From positions 404,607 to 468,606 of the forward strand of contig CAJJDP010000040.1 of the NCBI GenBank assembly GCA_905182995.1: DNA of 64,000 nucleotides, written 5' to 3'. Positions 48,896-62,377 of the stretch are shown here, in pieces. The translations under genes and the position numbers were made by a program. Source of the stretch: Paramecium octaurelia. Lineage: Eukaryota > Ciliophora > Oligohymenophorea > Peniculida > Parameciidae. Positions within the stretch are counted from its first letter, which is position 1, and each line of letters starts with the position of its first letter. Below the pieces are notes generated by a model. That model was not told the DNA's origin. It saw only the letters and a list, made by a program, of their open reading frames with translations, and did not search any database.

Positions 48896-51800
48896 TCAAA
48901 TATCTATATGCATTTAATGACCAGAAGTAAGTCCTTAAGTATTGAATTAACTAGGTCTCTAAGTTTAATCGGGAGAATCGTCCTGTTCACTACTATGGGC
49001 TCCACTTGAAAGGTCTCTTAAAACATGAACTTCATTTTTTCTTTTTTCTTTCAATTCATCAAGTTTCCACTTCATTCTTCTCATTATAATGAAGGCACTA
49101 TTAATATCCTCACTCGTCCAAGCACAAGTCTTGGCATTCTCCAATTACTCAATTAATTACAACCTTTTCTTAATCAAATCCTTAGTAGCCTTAACCAATT
49201 TTTTTGGCTCTAATCTAAAATTATATTATCAATTAGATCTTACTCTGTATCTTCACCATATTTTCTAGTTAGGATGTTATGAGAAAGTACTTCCAAAACA
49301 TCATAAAAAAAATACATGGCTGTTTAGTTCTTGATATAGACTGGTAATCTAAACTGGTTTATAAATTTTCTTTTCTCCATTTGTGTTAATAGCAAGCCTT
49401 TCCACTAAATTTATACATATTATAATTACTCCTAAGGGTTTAGGCAATTTGATCATAAAACGATCCAAATCTAATGCTCTGATCAATCCAGAACCAGTTT
49501 AATCATACAACTTCCAAATGTCAATAAATGCCTGAATATGATTAGTAGATATAGAGGAAGCTTCATCCTTCTAAATAATTTCGTACCCTTACACAATAAT
49601 GGCAACAAATAAGTTAAGCATAATCATGGCAAATATCATTTAGAAACTCACCATATAAGCGACTCCATACCAAAATCCACAACCATTAAAACCATATGTT
49701 TAGTAGTCGGTTAATAAATTTTCTTAGAAACACACATTATTAGGTTTTATTTATCTCACTAAATCTGCCTAGACCTAATCCCATTGTTCACCTGTACTAC
49801 ATTTGAATAAAGTGAAAAATGCCTTGCCCAAAGATGAGAAGTTTATAGCATCAGTTAAACCATTTGTTGACCATTTTACATATGGGAATAGATTTATCCC
49901 TAAAACAGCAAACATAAACAATATGATTGATAATAAGCCACCAATATTTGCTAATTAACTTACTGTGAGGAAGAATGTTTCAAATATAGCTTTAAGACTC
50001 CTTGCTGATCTAATCAATCTCATGATTCTAACTATTCTGAAGGATCGAAAGACACTTATTACAGTACCAAAAGCAGTCAAAATAGACATCTACTCCAAGA
50101 CTGATCCTGCTATACTTAAGATAACTACTACAAAATCGAATCTATTGAATGGCTCTGCAAAATATTGCCAACCTAATGCAATGAGTTTAATTAGCATCTC
50201 AGTAGTGAATATACCCAAAAATGCTAAATTGGAATATGATATAATGGTATTAAACACATCAGGTTATCTCACATATTGTAACATAAACAAAACAGTATTA
50301 ATTGTAATTAGAATGAAGATCATGGAATCAAAGTATTTGTGATTTATTATTTAGAACATTTTTGCTCTAAACCATTATTCACTCATTCTTTAATTAATTT
50401 GAGGTTTAGCATAATAAATTCTTTCTTTAATGTCTACCCATTCCTGTTACTCAAGAGTCAAATAAAAATATCCACGTAACTTGTCTGTTTCAGTGTTGAA
50501 GGCATCCAAGACAACACCAGCAAATAAGTTCATCACAAAAAAGGACCCAATAATTACAAATCCAATGTAAAATAGTGACCAATACATATTATAATTATAT
50601 ATTGGCTGCAAATCAATTCCAACACTATCGATACCTTAATACATTTAGTCTAACCACCCTTCTGTTGTTGAAATTACGAATAATGAACTAATTGAATTTA
50701 GAGCATTGTCAAAATTATAATCGGCATTAACCCAATTTCCTCCATAATCAAAACAGTCTATCTTACCAACTATCTTATAGTCGCCAACCTTATGAATATC
50801 ACAGGAGTAAAAGGTTCCTTTAAAAAAATTGGTCCCAAATATTCCAAACATCCCATAAAATACCAAACTAACAAATATAAGATTGAAAATCTTTGGCAAA
50901 CTAAGGATCAAAGCGTTGATGGCAATTTTTAAACTATCACTCCTTGAAACCAATCTCAAAGGACGCAACACTCTAAAAATTCTAAGAATTTTAAATATTT
51001 ATAGATTAGCCTCAGAAAATATACTTACCCAACTAAATATTATAACTATAAAATCCAATACATTTGCATAATCTCTCATATAACTAAATTCACCATTAAA
51101 CAAAAATCCATAGGCAAATATTTTTAATAAAGATTCAGCTGTAAATATAATTGTTACAACTAGGTCTATCTCTGTTAATACTGCTGAATTGCTCTCTTAC
51201 AGTGGATCATCCAAAGCCAGAAGAACAGATGAAACCAAGATCATGAGAATAATGAATCCAACAACTTATGATTTATTGATGAATCTAAATGCAAATCTTC
51301 TAATTTTAGATGTTTAATCGAATATAAAAAGTGATGTACCCACTATGAGAACTCCTTCTAAATGATCTTAAGCTGAAGAGGTTTCATGTTTACTGAATAC
51401 ACTGGATTTCTTATCTGATTGTTACTAAGATTGATGAAGGGAAACTTATGGTTAATAGCCATCTTAAAATGTCAAAGGCCCTTAACTTTACAATTACATT
51501 TTTTGTTCCATTTGTTTTATATACTCTTCATCACCTGAAGAATCATCGCTGATCTCCTCAGGATCAACAATCTCAGCAGTATCAAAAAACCTTTTAATCA
51601 ATTTCTTTTATTTTGTTTCCTTTCTCACTTCAAATCTGGCCTGATCATATTTTGCCAAAAAAAAACAAGCCACATCAGAATTTTGATGTTATCCAATGTA
51701 ATTCTAATTTATTTTTAATTTCTTCTAATGTTCTGGATGTACTTCCTCTGGCTTGGGAGATTTATGTTTAATTTTCTCATCGGGATCAAACACCTTAATT

Positions 51801-54232
51801 GATGATCTAAATTATTCAACTAATTGTTAGAAATTCAATTTTCTCATCTTGTCCTATAATTTCTTTTCAGTTTCAATGGCCTTTTATCCAAAGTTATAAA
51901 TTAAAATTGCTATGAATAATTTCAGAAGGATTAGATTTCCCATAATAACCACAGCTACAAAAAATATTAATGGCCACCATTGATCTGATTTAAACATATA
52001 AATATAGGTTAAGATATTCCAAGATTCTGAGGTTAATAAAGCAAAAATAGTTATCATAGCATCAAAGAATGTATCAAAATTCAATCTAACATCTGGAATA
52101 TTGTATGCAAATAATTCCATACCAACCAGTGATGCTATCACCATAAATAGAAGCAGTAACATAGTAAAGAAACTGATTGCCTCTAAAGTTGTTGCAATTG
52201 AAATAAGAATTTCTCTCAAAGAATTCCAAGACCTTGCTAATTTGAATATTCTAAAGACTCTTAATGTTCTAAAGGCTGAAACAGCTGTTATTGATCCTCC
52301 TGATACAGATATTTCAGCAAAATCTAATACTTATTCCACCAATGAGATTGCAACTATGAAGGCATCGAATATGTTCATGTAATCCTTGAAATACTCTGAT
52401 ATTCCTAAGGCAAAGAATTTCAAGACCATTTCACAGACAAAGAATAATGTGAAGGCCAGATTGAGATATGACAATATTATTATTTCTGATTGTGGTTGAG
52501 GATATCTATCCAAAGCCAACGCTACAGTATTAGCAATTATAATGAAATTGACTATTAGAGTAAAGGCATATGATTCAATAAATCTTAAAAAGAATTATTT
52601 GAATTTGGTATCAAAATTAGTTCCTTTGTCATCATTCACATCTAAAGTGTATAAGGATGGATCAAAGAAATTGATTTGCTGTTTCTCCTTTTTGACCTTT
52701 CTATTAAATTGATCTTGCAAAATCTTCAATTGTTCTGCTCTCCCTTAAAATTTGCTTGGCTTCAAGACTTGCTTAATAATTTCCTCTTTTTTCTTTTAGG
52801 CCTCTTCATCAGAATCAGAATCGTCTGAAGGTACTAAATCAGCTATGTTTTGAGTTGGATGAATCTAAGCATTCTATCGTTCTTTTTGTTTCTTTTCTTT
52901 TCTCTATTGTTTTCTTTGTTGTTCCTCTTTCAGCAATTCCTATCTTCTCTCTGATTGATTCTTTAAGAAGGAATCATTGATGACAGCTAGAATAAGATTG
53001 ATTGTAAAAAACGATCCTATTATAATTAATAGATTAAAGTAAACATAAACCAAAATAGGATTAACAGCATCAATTAATTAGGTGACCATTGTAGACCATC
53101 CTTCTGTGGTGAGAGCTTAGAAGATGGTAAAAGTGGCAGTTAAAATATTATCAAAAGTAGTGTATGAGTAACTTAATTCAGGGATAGGAGTGTCTTAATT
53201 AGGAAGATTGTAATTAATAGGGTTGCCACAAAACTCGTTATCTGGACAATCTGAGTCTGAACTGCATAAATGGGTGATTAATGGATCTGCTGGCCAAGTT
53301 CCATTTACTGGAAATTATGTAAATCGACATCTATTCTCATAAGCACCTGCAAATAATTGCAATCCTAATATTCCAAAAATGACTAAGAGATACAACAGGA
53401 AAACTAGAACATTACCTAAATTAGGCAACGAATCCAATAAAGAAGCCACTAGAATTCTGAGACCAGGAACAGATTTAATTGATCTCAACGGTCTCAAAAT
53501 TCTGATGGTTCTAATTGCACTAAGATTAAAACTACCAACCAATGAGAGAATACTGGTTCCCACAACTGCAAAATCTAACACGTTCCAACCATCCCTCAAA
53601 TAAGTATGCTTTTCAAAAAGGAATCCCATTGCCAATATTTTTAGAATGAATTCTAACAAAAATACAGATGTAAAAAAGTATTCCATCTAATTTCTTACAT
53701 ATGTCAATTCAGACTAATTAGAAGTTCCATTTACTCTGAAATCATAATTCTGCATGGCCAAGGATATGGTGTTCAGAACTATAATTAGAGTAATAACTTT
53801 ATCAAACCAGTGCCAAGTTACAATCCAAACACAATACTTTCTGATTATGTTAGATTCATTTAAAACGTACAATGAATTTCTGCCAAAACTATATTTCTTT
53901 TCGTGCATATAGAAATTATGTTCCTCCAGTCTGTCACCTGATTACGAGTTCTAGGGTTTTTTGCGAATCCCCAAATCCTCTTAATTTACATAATATTAGA
54001 ATTTGAAGAAATTCATGCCAAACATGTCCTCAGCCTTCATTGTACTCTTTCTTTTTAACACCTATCTTTTCACTTATATTGGTGATTTATGAGCCTTCAC
54101 TGCATCATGTTCATCCTTCCCAAAATGTTCTTCCCTCTATTGATTTTCTCTCTCCTCTGCCTCATCTTTTTCAGAATTATCTTTTTATTCTGATTCCTCA
54201 GAAATTTTATCATTTTCATCATTCTCACTCAT
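48896..54232 (-). CDS. Voltage-gated Ca2+ channel alpha-1 subunit (Cav, four-repeat)
   Basis: About 1,740 codons from ATG 54232. An acidic cytoplasmic N-terminus (MSENDENDKISEESEQKDN) precedes four ion-channel repeats. Repeat I S4 is clear (LSAIRTIRILRPLRSIKSVP), with arginines every third residue. Selectivity-filter glutamates occur in all four repeats: LTTEGW near 53092-53115, LTSESW near 52010-52040, STTEGW near 50650-50680, and STGEQW near 49775-49806. An E-E-E-E ring means Ca2+ rather than Na+. After repeat IV comes an EF-hand-like segment (FIDIWKLYDQTGSGLIRALD) as in Cav channels. In Paramecium, Cav channels in the ciliary membrane carry the Ca2+ current that reverses beating; this gene fits that role but which paralogue it is cannot be told. 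No break was seen. The end converges on the CNBD gene. Confidence 0.94.
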
Positions 54233-54369
54233 TATAAAATAAAATAAAATAATTTGTAAAATTAAACATAATCTCATTAAATTAATGCCAAAGCCACTAA
54301 TAGTTGGATATTTATAATTATTGTTCAGTACATTTTATGATAGCTATTTATAAAAAGATTAAAATTAAA

Positions 54370-55297
54370 ATGATAAACAGAAAAAAATCTCAATTTTCAA
54401 GATACTCATCTTTTGATAAAAATAGAGAGTTTAAACAAAATAACAAATATGCAGAAACTTCATCCCTAAATTCCCATCTTCAAACAGTAATATAATCATT
54501 AAATTCAACTTGTTTAAAGCATATGATGAAGAAGTATACAATGATGCTTTAAGCTAAATTAAATAAATGAAGCCAATTTTACTGGATCCAAACCTTAAAA
54601 ATAAGTTGAATTATAAGGGTGATTAAAGGATGTTATAAGATCACCTAAAGTAAAATAAATTGAAAAATTTTAAATTAACTTTGATTAGCAAGCATATAAT
54701 AAAACTTAAAGTACAGAATAAGATTTTTCAAAATCATTAGTTGAAACATAATCCAAACTATTTCCAAAATTTTATACAAATTCTAGAACTTAAGCACAAT
54801 CATATGTATTATCATATCCTAGAAAAGTTTTATAATTTATTTCAGTGTAATGTATTAGATTGTAGACAAATAATTCAAATTTAGACAATCTTACCTCCAT
54901 TAATAATTTAATTAAAGGGTAAAAAGTATAATCTATAAATTTTTTTGATTAATTTAAAGCCTTATTTTTATTAAATATTTCCTCCTATTAAATTACTACT
55001 CTCTTTTGCATTACTATATTTATAAATTGTAGGTTTAGATATAGAAGTGAATACAGAAAACTTAAGAATATCATCTCATCTATTATGTAGAGAAAAAAAA
55101 ATTATCAATTAATACTGAATAAAAATGTTGAGAACTCGTAAGCAAAAATAGTAAAGAAATTTCAAGATATCAACAAGAATTTCATAATTATTTTAATTGT
55201 ATTAATTTATAACCAAATATCTCAAGTTAAATTATGCTTAATGATAATTTATTTTATAGTTCTATCTAGTTAACTGTCTAGAAACAATGAAGTCTGA
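54370..55297 (+). CDS. Uncertain gene, function unknown; exon structure unresolved
   Basis: An ATG at 54370 starts MINRKKSQFSRYSSFDKNRE, hydrophilic and protein-like. Further coding-like blocks follow in other frames: YDEEVYNDALSQIKQMKPIL near 54520-54580, then FQINFDQQAYNKTQSTEQDF and TNSRTQAQSYVLSYPRKVLQ near 54670-54840, and later YRSEYRKLKNIISSIMQRKK. The block order and composition suggest one Gln/Ser/Lys-rich protein cut by introns, but I could not find an intron set joining all blocks. The last frame ends at TGA 55295-55297, which would overlap the end of the convergent membrane-protein gene by about 75 bp, so the true end is probably earlier. It could be decaying. No domain is recognised. 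Confidence 0.35.
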
Positions 55298-58200
55298 GGC
55301 ATTAACAAAATAAATTTAAGTACCAATTTAAATTCTTGATGATAGATTTATGTGATAATTTTATAAATTAACCCTATAGAGATTACATATAATATGATTG
55401 CACAAATGTTAATAATCTAAAATTACTCAAAATATGTACCAATATTTGATCAATAAGGTTATAAGTAAAATGAACTAATTCATCCTAAAATTATGATTTG
55501 ATATTAGACACAGCATCATAACTAATGAGACCAATCTCAAGTTATTCATTAAGTGTATATGACTAAATACTAAAGTTTTATGAATTTTTGTATTCAGTTA
55601 GTAATTCATTTCTTACAGTATTTAAAGCAAGTTGGAAACCTCTTCTAACAACTCCATCATAGACAGAATCACAATGCATTTAGGCACTTTCTATTTTAAA
55701 CTAATTAAAAAATCTTTTGAATAATTACATCAGGAAGAAATTCACAAACATCATTCTGCATCAGTTATTCTATCTTATTTATAAATGCATCAGATGTTAT
55801 CAATGTTGATGGATCAAATTCTGACATTTATGCTAAGAATTGATTAATTGTTTCAATATGTTCAAAAAACACTTAAATAAAATAAGTAGTATCTTTAATA
55901 AAAAAGAAGGCTTATGAATTTTTATTCGATACTACATATATGATTTACCTCACACTAAAAACACCAGTTGATGCAATACTCACATCGCACAAGGTGTTAA
56001 AGAAATTTGTAGTATCAGGATATTTGACAAAGTATGATTCCCCCAAGGATGTAGATATGAAACACAATCCAAAGCATAAAGCATATATAGTTGAATATAT
56101 CACTAAGGATGGTAGTTTTGTAGTTGACTGATTAAAGTTTAGATTTGTGGCTTTCTATCTCTACTTTTAGGCTTTCTAATTTTAGGCAATCTTCTCTTTT
56201 CTTATATCTTCGGCAGCTAAGAATTTCTCTTTCAAGTCAATATCAAATTGATATTTAAACAAAACATCTGAATCTTTTATAACTAAAGAGGATATCCCCT
56301 TATATCTGTCAATATCTCTTTATACCCACACTATTTCTAACATTGAAAACAACTAAATAAATTGGTCATACTATTGCAAGTATTAATTGTGAAACTTTAC
56401 AGTGATTAACAATAACAGAAAACCTATTATCAATATAGGAATCATCAAAGATAACCATTTTTCCTTAACAGTAACAGATCTTTACACAGAATAAGAAAGC
56501 ATATCCTAATTTACTATTGTTAATTAATCATAAAAAGTCTGATAATTTCCAAATAAATACACAAAAAATCCTGAAGTTGGATCTAAGGAAGTAAAGATGT
56601 TTAAATAATCCAGCAATACAAATTAATAAGCTGCTTCTAAAGAAAGATAGATTGCCTCTCTTGCAGATACATTTCTATTAGATGTAGTTGTCTATTCGGA
56701 TTACATTATAGTGAAATTCTTATCCTAAAAAAATGGATTTAAATATTGATTTGATAATTGCTTTATATAACTTGACTTTAATTCTTCATAATTATAAGTT
56801 ATATCATTTTTAGCATATTCTAATTTTTAAGCTGCTGTTGAGGCATTCATCATACCAATCATATTCAAAATTGCATAAAACATCACAGCATTTTAGGCCA
56901 CAATGTAATTGTCAATTGGTGCTACAATATTCGATTTTATTTGAACCATATCTAGTTCTTATAAGAAACGATTCAAATCATCAGATGAAAATATTATTTA
57001 GACAATATAGAAAACAATGAATAGCACAAACAATACTGTCAAAAATGTTCTAGCTAAAAAATAATTTTTCGAAAATTTCTCAGAAGTTATCAATTTCTAA
57101 ATCAAATCATATTTTTTAGAATATTTTGACTTTTTAAAAGCTGCTACTGAACTTACTTAGGATCCAATATCATCAATTTATACAATATTCTAATCCTATT
57201 CTTCCAATTACATTTGCATTTTTATATTTTCTTACAACTCTTGATCAATATCTTCCATTTATAACTTATCTATCTAATTTTTATTTTTTATTTCATTTTC
57301 ATTTTCATTCTCGTCTTCTTCCATACTTTCTTCATCTGCATTTGATGATACATCCTTTTAATCAACAGCCAAAAAAAATTATTGCTTTGTTTCATGATAC
57401 CTTTTATTATTTTCATATAGCCCCCCTTCAATAGATTTTGCATCTATCAATTTTTCCCCAGCATCTTTAGGACTCACCAAAGACACATTTGGATAAAATG
57501 ATTAACTTTAATTCTTTGAATTTTATAAGATTCTTCTGCCAAATTAACCATCACTCTCTGATTAATCTTAATCAAGGTTCATAATTTAATTTTGATTTTC
57601 TTATTAATCAAATTCCAAAGCTCTTGGGACGTTAGCATAATATTCATCCTATTCTTAAAATTCTAAATCTTCAAAGTCATCATCCTAAAATTAAGTTAAA
57701 GATGCTCCAGGTGTGGGAGTAATGACTTCTGTTTGAAATGGCGTGCTACAGGTTTTCTGATATCTTTTTGCCTCTCTTATCTCAACAATTACATAATTAC
57801 TCAATGTATCTTGTTTTAATTTTCTATTGTGAAATATTGCTTCCACAACAAATTACTAACTATTTGATTCAGTGTCCCAAGTTTATTTTGAATTCTTAAG
57901 TAAGCAATCAACTTCAGGCAAAATCATATGAACTTAATATTCACTCTAATCCATTAGATCCTATTCAAAATCATCATTATCTTACTAAATTTTAGAGCCA
58001 TTGATTTCCATAATCATTTATAATTTAGGAAAAACTTTTGATAAAGGTTATTTATAGAGAGCATCCATTAATTAAGTAATTAACTTTACTGGATAGCCAA
58101 TTTTATTAGCAAAGTTTTTGCTTACACTCTAAATTCTATTATTATTACAACAAAATATAAATGCATTTTAGCTATCCTTATCTTAGAAAAAACAAGCAAA

Positions 58201-60484
58201 TGTTAAATCCTATAGATTACTTACATTAATATCAAAGAAAAAGTCAATAGCTTTGATAAATTTCTTTTGATATCTGCAGTAATTCTAATTTATTAATCGA
58301 AAGAATTTTGAATAACCAGAGGATAAAAACTGTGATACAAATCTCGAATGAATTTAATCAAAATTATTTGGAAGAAGATGATCTATAGTTTTAATTTATT
58401 TAAATTTCTCCTAATTGTATCCAAAAAATTCATGGATTTGATTGGAGTACTGACGAATTTATAATTTATGTGATTTTTCATCAAATCCCACAATTATGTA
58501 GTCTAATTAACTTGAAAACATATCAAAATTAATTTATGATTGCATTTTAAATAGTTTTTCATCAGATATAGATGTTATTGTTGCTAATTTGTACGCTTAA
58601 AAATAATTATTCATTACTTCTGACTAATAAAATGCATTGAGTGCTTGCATTTTCCTACCTTTTAATAAACATAAATATACATACTTGGAAACTAGAAATA
58701 GAGTTTTAGTAGTTCATCTTCAAGTTAAGTTAATTTTGTAATCATTTATTTCGCTGCATTAAACAAATTAAAATTAGAATTTAGCAAAGTTAAGTTAACA
58801 AAGAAATCCTTTTTTTTATTAATCATTTTTATAATCTTATTTTTCAAATTTTTATTGCTATCCTCTGATTTTAAAAAGAGTTTAACAGCATGTTCGAGAT
58901 TATCAGATAATATTTAATTGCTTTATTTACCTAATCCAGTACTCATAGTCTTTTTTATTAATTCTTAAGTCAAAACCAATCTCTATTTATATATAAATCC
59001 CATATTCTAGATCTTTATGTGAATCATATCATCAGGTTTGCTATCAACTTTTGATTTTTAAGCAGAGCTGTGTTATTGGTCCAAACTATTGCTGGATTCA
59101 GCCTTCTAGCTTTCAGCTTTAGCAACCAATACTTTACTGAATTATGATGAACTATAAAATATTTACTTTATAATTACAAGTTTTCACTCTCTTAATACAC
59201 TACAAGATTTGATTATTAAAATGCTCTTGTACTCAATCCTAAATAATGAATTAATGATAGATAGTGCAAAAAGTATAATTATTTATTTGATTATTTTTTT
59301 AGCTTATTAATTGTTAAATTAAAGTAGTTAACTTAATCTTTTAAATATAGATTTATAATTTACTCAAAAGTTAATTATTGTTGAGTACACAAACATTTTG
59401 GCGTTGAACAATGCGTTAAGTGAGTTTGTTAGAAATAGATAATTTAGATAATTTTCTAATTATCATGCAAATAAGAATTTTTTATTTCTCCAAACTCATC
59501 AATTATTGAAGCAATTTTGTACAACATTAAGTAACTAGCCATAATTTGATTATTATTTAAGATTATTCTATAGTGAAGATTTTTATAGAGAATAATTGGA
59601 ACTGAGATTGCAAGTGGAATAATTATTAGAATTAAAATAGTCTCATAATCCTTATATTGAGATTTAAATTATGAAAGTTGAATAAGCATCAATATTAGAG
59701 ACATTGAAAATTAAAAGCATTCCGAGAACAATTCAATGATGCATCGTCTATAAATGTTTTAAAATGTTGTAAAAATGCTGTAAATGTTAAATGATGATTT
59801 AATTAATAAAATTGTAACAATTAAGTAGAATTTTAATACTGTATCATTACTTTCAAACTGATTTATGCAAACAATTAAAATTAAGTAGATTGGATTTAAA
59901 TAATGATTAAAGGATTGCGATAACATATTTAGATTTCTGACTTTTATGTGATTGGATTATTGGATGCAAAATAAGTAAAAAAGCATATTCAATATGATCA
60001 TAATAAAACAGATAACAGCCATCGGTATAGCAAACAGATTTAAATATTACTTTTATGAATAATAATAAATAGAGGAGGTAGCAAATTCTAATTAAGGAAT
60101 AAAAATTAAATAGTATAACAATCCTTGTTAATATGAATACATTGTTAGTATTAATTAAAAAAATCTATTTTATTCTAAAAGGATCTCTGACATTCTCTTT
60201 TATTTTTTACATTTTACAAAACATATGAAAATATAGAATATCATGACCTCATATGATATTAAAAGCGCTAAAGGGATAATAAATGAAAAAGCACCAAAGT
60301 TTTTAAACATTTTTACATAAGGCCTTGTAAAGGTTGAAATTTCAATAAAGAAATTCTTGAATCCATTATGCCCTATATTTTGAAAGTAGTAATTCTCAAA
60401 AGCAAAACTTAATTGTTAAAATGAGGAAAGTATAATGATAGCATATTAGAGAGCTTTATTGATGTGAACCATCTCATCATCCAT
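55222..60484 (-). CDS. Large multi-pass membrane protein with PAS-like middle (TmcB-type protist family)
   Basis: About 1,700 codons. From ATG 60484 (MDDEMVHINKALQYAIIILS) the first third has many hydrophobic helices, including QYLNLFAIPMAVICFIMIIL. A Cys motif (THCSTPKCLCTQ) and the helical block KDQVNYFNLTINKLKKQSNK follow. A PAS-like domain lies near 58350-58000 (IFCCNNNRIQSVSKNFANKI). Then comes an acidic Gln-rich linker, and the last third has about four more helices with a large loop (CDSVYDGVVRRGFQLALNTV), ending in IINICAIILYVISIGLIYKI and a short tail. A 28-base intron near 55700 and a 23-base intron near 55410 are needed at the 3' end. This layout matches a family of huge ciliate/Dictyostelium membrane proteins carrying PAS domains; function is not established. 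A sensory or mechanosensory role is only a guess. Confidence 0.75.
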
Positions 60485-60892
60485 ATATATCTTTAATTAT
60501 AAAACAAAAGAAACGTATAGGGTTTTGTAATTCACTTTCTCTTTCTCTGACTTTTTTTTCTTGATTTACATTGTGCTTTATTTATGAAATATTGAATTAA
60601 TTTCTAAATATATACATTAAACTTAAAAACTTAATAAAATTCAAATGACAATTTCATTTTTTAAACCCATTCAGAAATGTCGTATTATTGTAACGATCAA
60701 CAAAGAAAAGCTAGTTCCAATGGAAAGGAAATAAATCAGACAAAATTGAAAAAATAACATTATCTTGTAATTTTATTTCTGAAAAAACCAAACCATGCAT
60801 TTAACTCAATTGATTTTCTTCTCTGTTATTAATTAGATGATAATTTGCAATAAATAATCAATTTAATAATTTTATGTATTAATAATAAAGAA
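60485..60892. other. Divergent upstream region; possible extra 5' coding part of the YTH gene
   Basis: Between the membrane-protein and YTH start codons. An ATG at 60677 is in the same frame as the YTH ATG at 60893 and is open throughout (72 codons, starting MSYYCNDQQRKASSNGKEIN). The first 25 codons look coding; the rest looks like AT-rich noncoding DNA. So the YTH protein may start here, possibly with an intron in between. Confidence 0.4.
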
Positions 60893-62224
60893 ATGAAATA
60901 ACACCACAAACAAAGGGTACACATATTAAAAATTTCTAGGGATATCCAATAGATGAGCCTGTTTTATAAGCTGTGATGAGTGTGGCTTAAATATAAAACC
61001 AATATCCAAAAATGTCTGATTTCAATAAAGCAATAAATCTTAATTCAATTTCTAAAAAAGCAATATTTTTGATATTAAGAAGTGCAAGCTTAGATAATAT
61101 TCATAAAGGCATGAAATACGGAGTGTGGACTAGGTATTGTATGCTTCTAAATCTAATAGCACTCCAAAATCGAATGCTAGGATTGATGAGCTGTTTAAGG
61201 AATCAGAGGAAGTTTATTTAATATATTCAGTTGTAGGCACTAAGGCCTTTTAAGCATGCGCAAAATTACTTGGTCCTTTTGACCCAACAGCTACATTTCT
61301 TTATTGGGATGAACCATTGAAATGGTTTGGCTCATTTTAAATTAAATGCGTATTAGCAATATCTTAATTTAGTTATTCTTGAATGAGTTGAAATAGAAGA
61401 CACTTGATGAAAAATAACCAGCTCATCTAGGTTCAATAGTTTTAACAGAACAAACCGATTGCACTGAAATTACACATGGATTGGGAATGTTTGTACTTTA
61501 ATGTTTTAAGGAATAACAAGAAGATGAAACAAACGTTAATGTCTTGCTCCAACAATTTTAAAATATGGATAGGAGAGAAGTATTAATCGATATTGAAATA
61601 AGGATTAAATCAAATAACAAAGAGATCTTGATTAGAATTTCTTGACCCAACAATCTCATGAGTAACAGCTATTTGAAAAATCTCCATTTGAATACAAAAA
61701 CTATCATAAGAGATAGAATTAGTAGAGATGGCAAAACAAATAGGCAGATCAAATGATGTACATGCGAGGTATTTTAAATATGAAATTGAATTTTAGCTTA
61801 TTATTCTGCTAATTAATAGTATGGAGGTTCATAGTATTAAGGTCAAAATCAATAAATGTACAATTAATATAGGTATTAAATATTTTAATATTAAAGAAAT
61901 GATAATAAACAATAATATAATAATAATTATGATTATCAATTCTATTATCCATAATAATAATACTAATAAAATAATGGCTAATTTAAATATGGATATGATT
62001 AATAGTAGTATAACTAAAATCCTAATTATTAAAGATAACCATAAAAGTATCAAAAGAAATATTATAATAATTACCAATAAAATAATTTCTAATAAGGCAA
62101 TTATCAATAAAATAATTATCAATAAAATAATTATTAGTAAAATACTAATTATTCTGGCAATCACCAAAAATATTAAAAATAAAATGATGAATAGTCTGTA
62201 AATAACTAAGACTAATAGTTTTGA
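60893..62224 (+). CDS. YTH-domain RNA-binding protein with Q/N/Y-rich C-terminus
   Basis: Five introns (60917-60939, 61134-61159, 61350-61372, 61580-61602, 61769-61796) give 402 residues. The YTH domain reads AIFLILRSASLDNIHKGMKY, then GVWTSTPKSN, EVYLIYSVVGTKAFQACAKL, and LGPFDPTATFLYWDEPLKWF, then GSFQIKCLFLNELK. The W of GVWTST and the W of the LYWDE/KWF stretch are where YTH aromatic cages sit, so binding of N6-methyladenosine in RNA is the expected activity. After the domain comes a Gln-rich helix (FLTQQSHEQQLFEKSPFEYK), and from 61797 a low-complexity tail of about 140 residues. YTHDF proteins have a similar disordered part, but at the N-terminus. A start at 60677 is possible. It converges on the docking-complex gene, 153 bp away. 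Confidence 0.88.
61797..62224 (+). repeat. Q/N/Y-rich prion-like low-complexity tail of the YTH protein
   Basis: The last exon reads YYSANQQYGGSQYQGQNQQM and continues in the same style (YNNNYDYQFYYPQQQYQQNN; GNYQQNNYQQNNYQQN). At DNA level it is a degenerate repeat of AAT/TAA/TAT triplets around 62090-62150. The composition (Gln, Asn, Tyr, a few Gly, almost no hydrophobic or acidic residues) is that of prion-like, phase-separating domains. Confidence 0.85.
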
Positions 62225-62377
62225 GTTATGAATATTATTTTCATTAAGAATAAATATGCATTAATTTAAATTCATTAAATTAACAAATGAATTGTCTTAT
62301 AAAAACTTTGCTTATGGTTTAACAGGTATTAAATTAATTGGCTTGTAATATTAAATTTAATGATTATATGAAAATAT

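Noticed and set aside
52101-52382. A 93-codon plus-strand frame in the Ca2+ channel gene
   Set aside because: It is the antisense shadow of repeat II. The minus strand carries the conserved filter and S4 segments.
61829-62167. A 112-codon, Ile/Leu-rich minus-strand frame opposite the YTH tail
   Set aside because: It is the antisense shadow of the Q/N/Y-coding repeat. Its hydrophobic composition follows from ATT/ATA triplets and it has no independent support.
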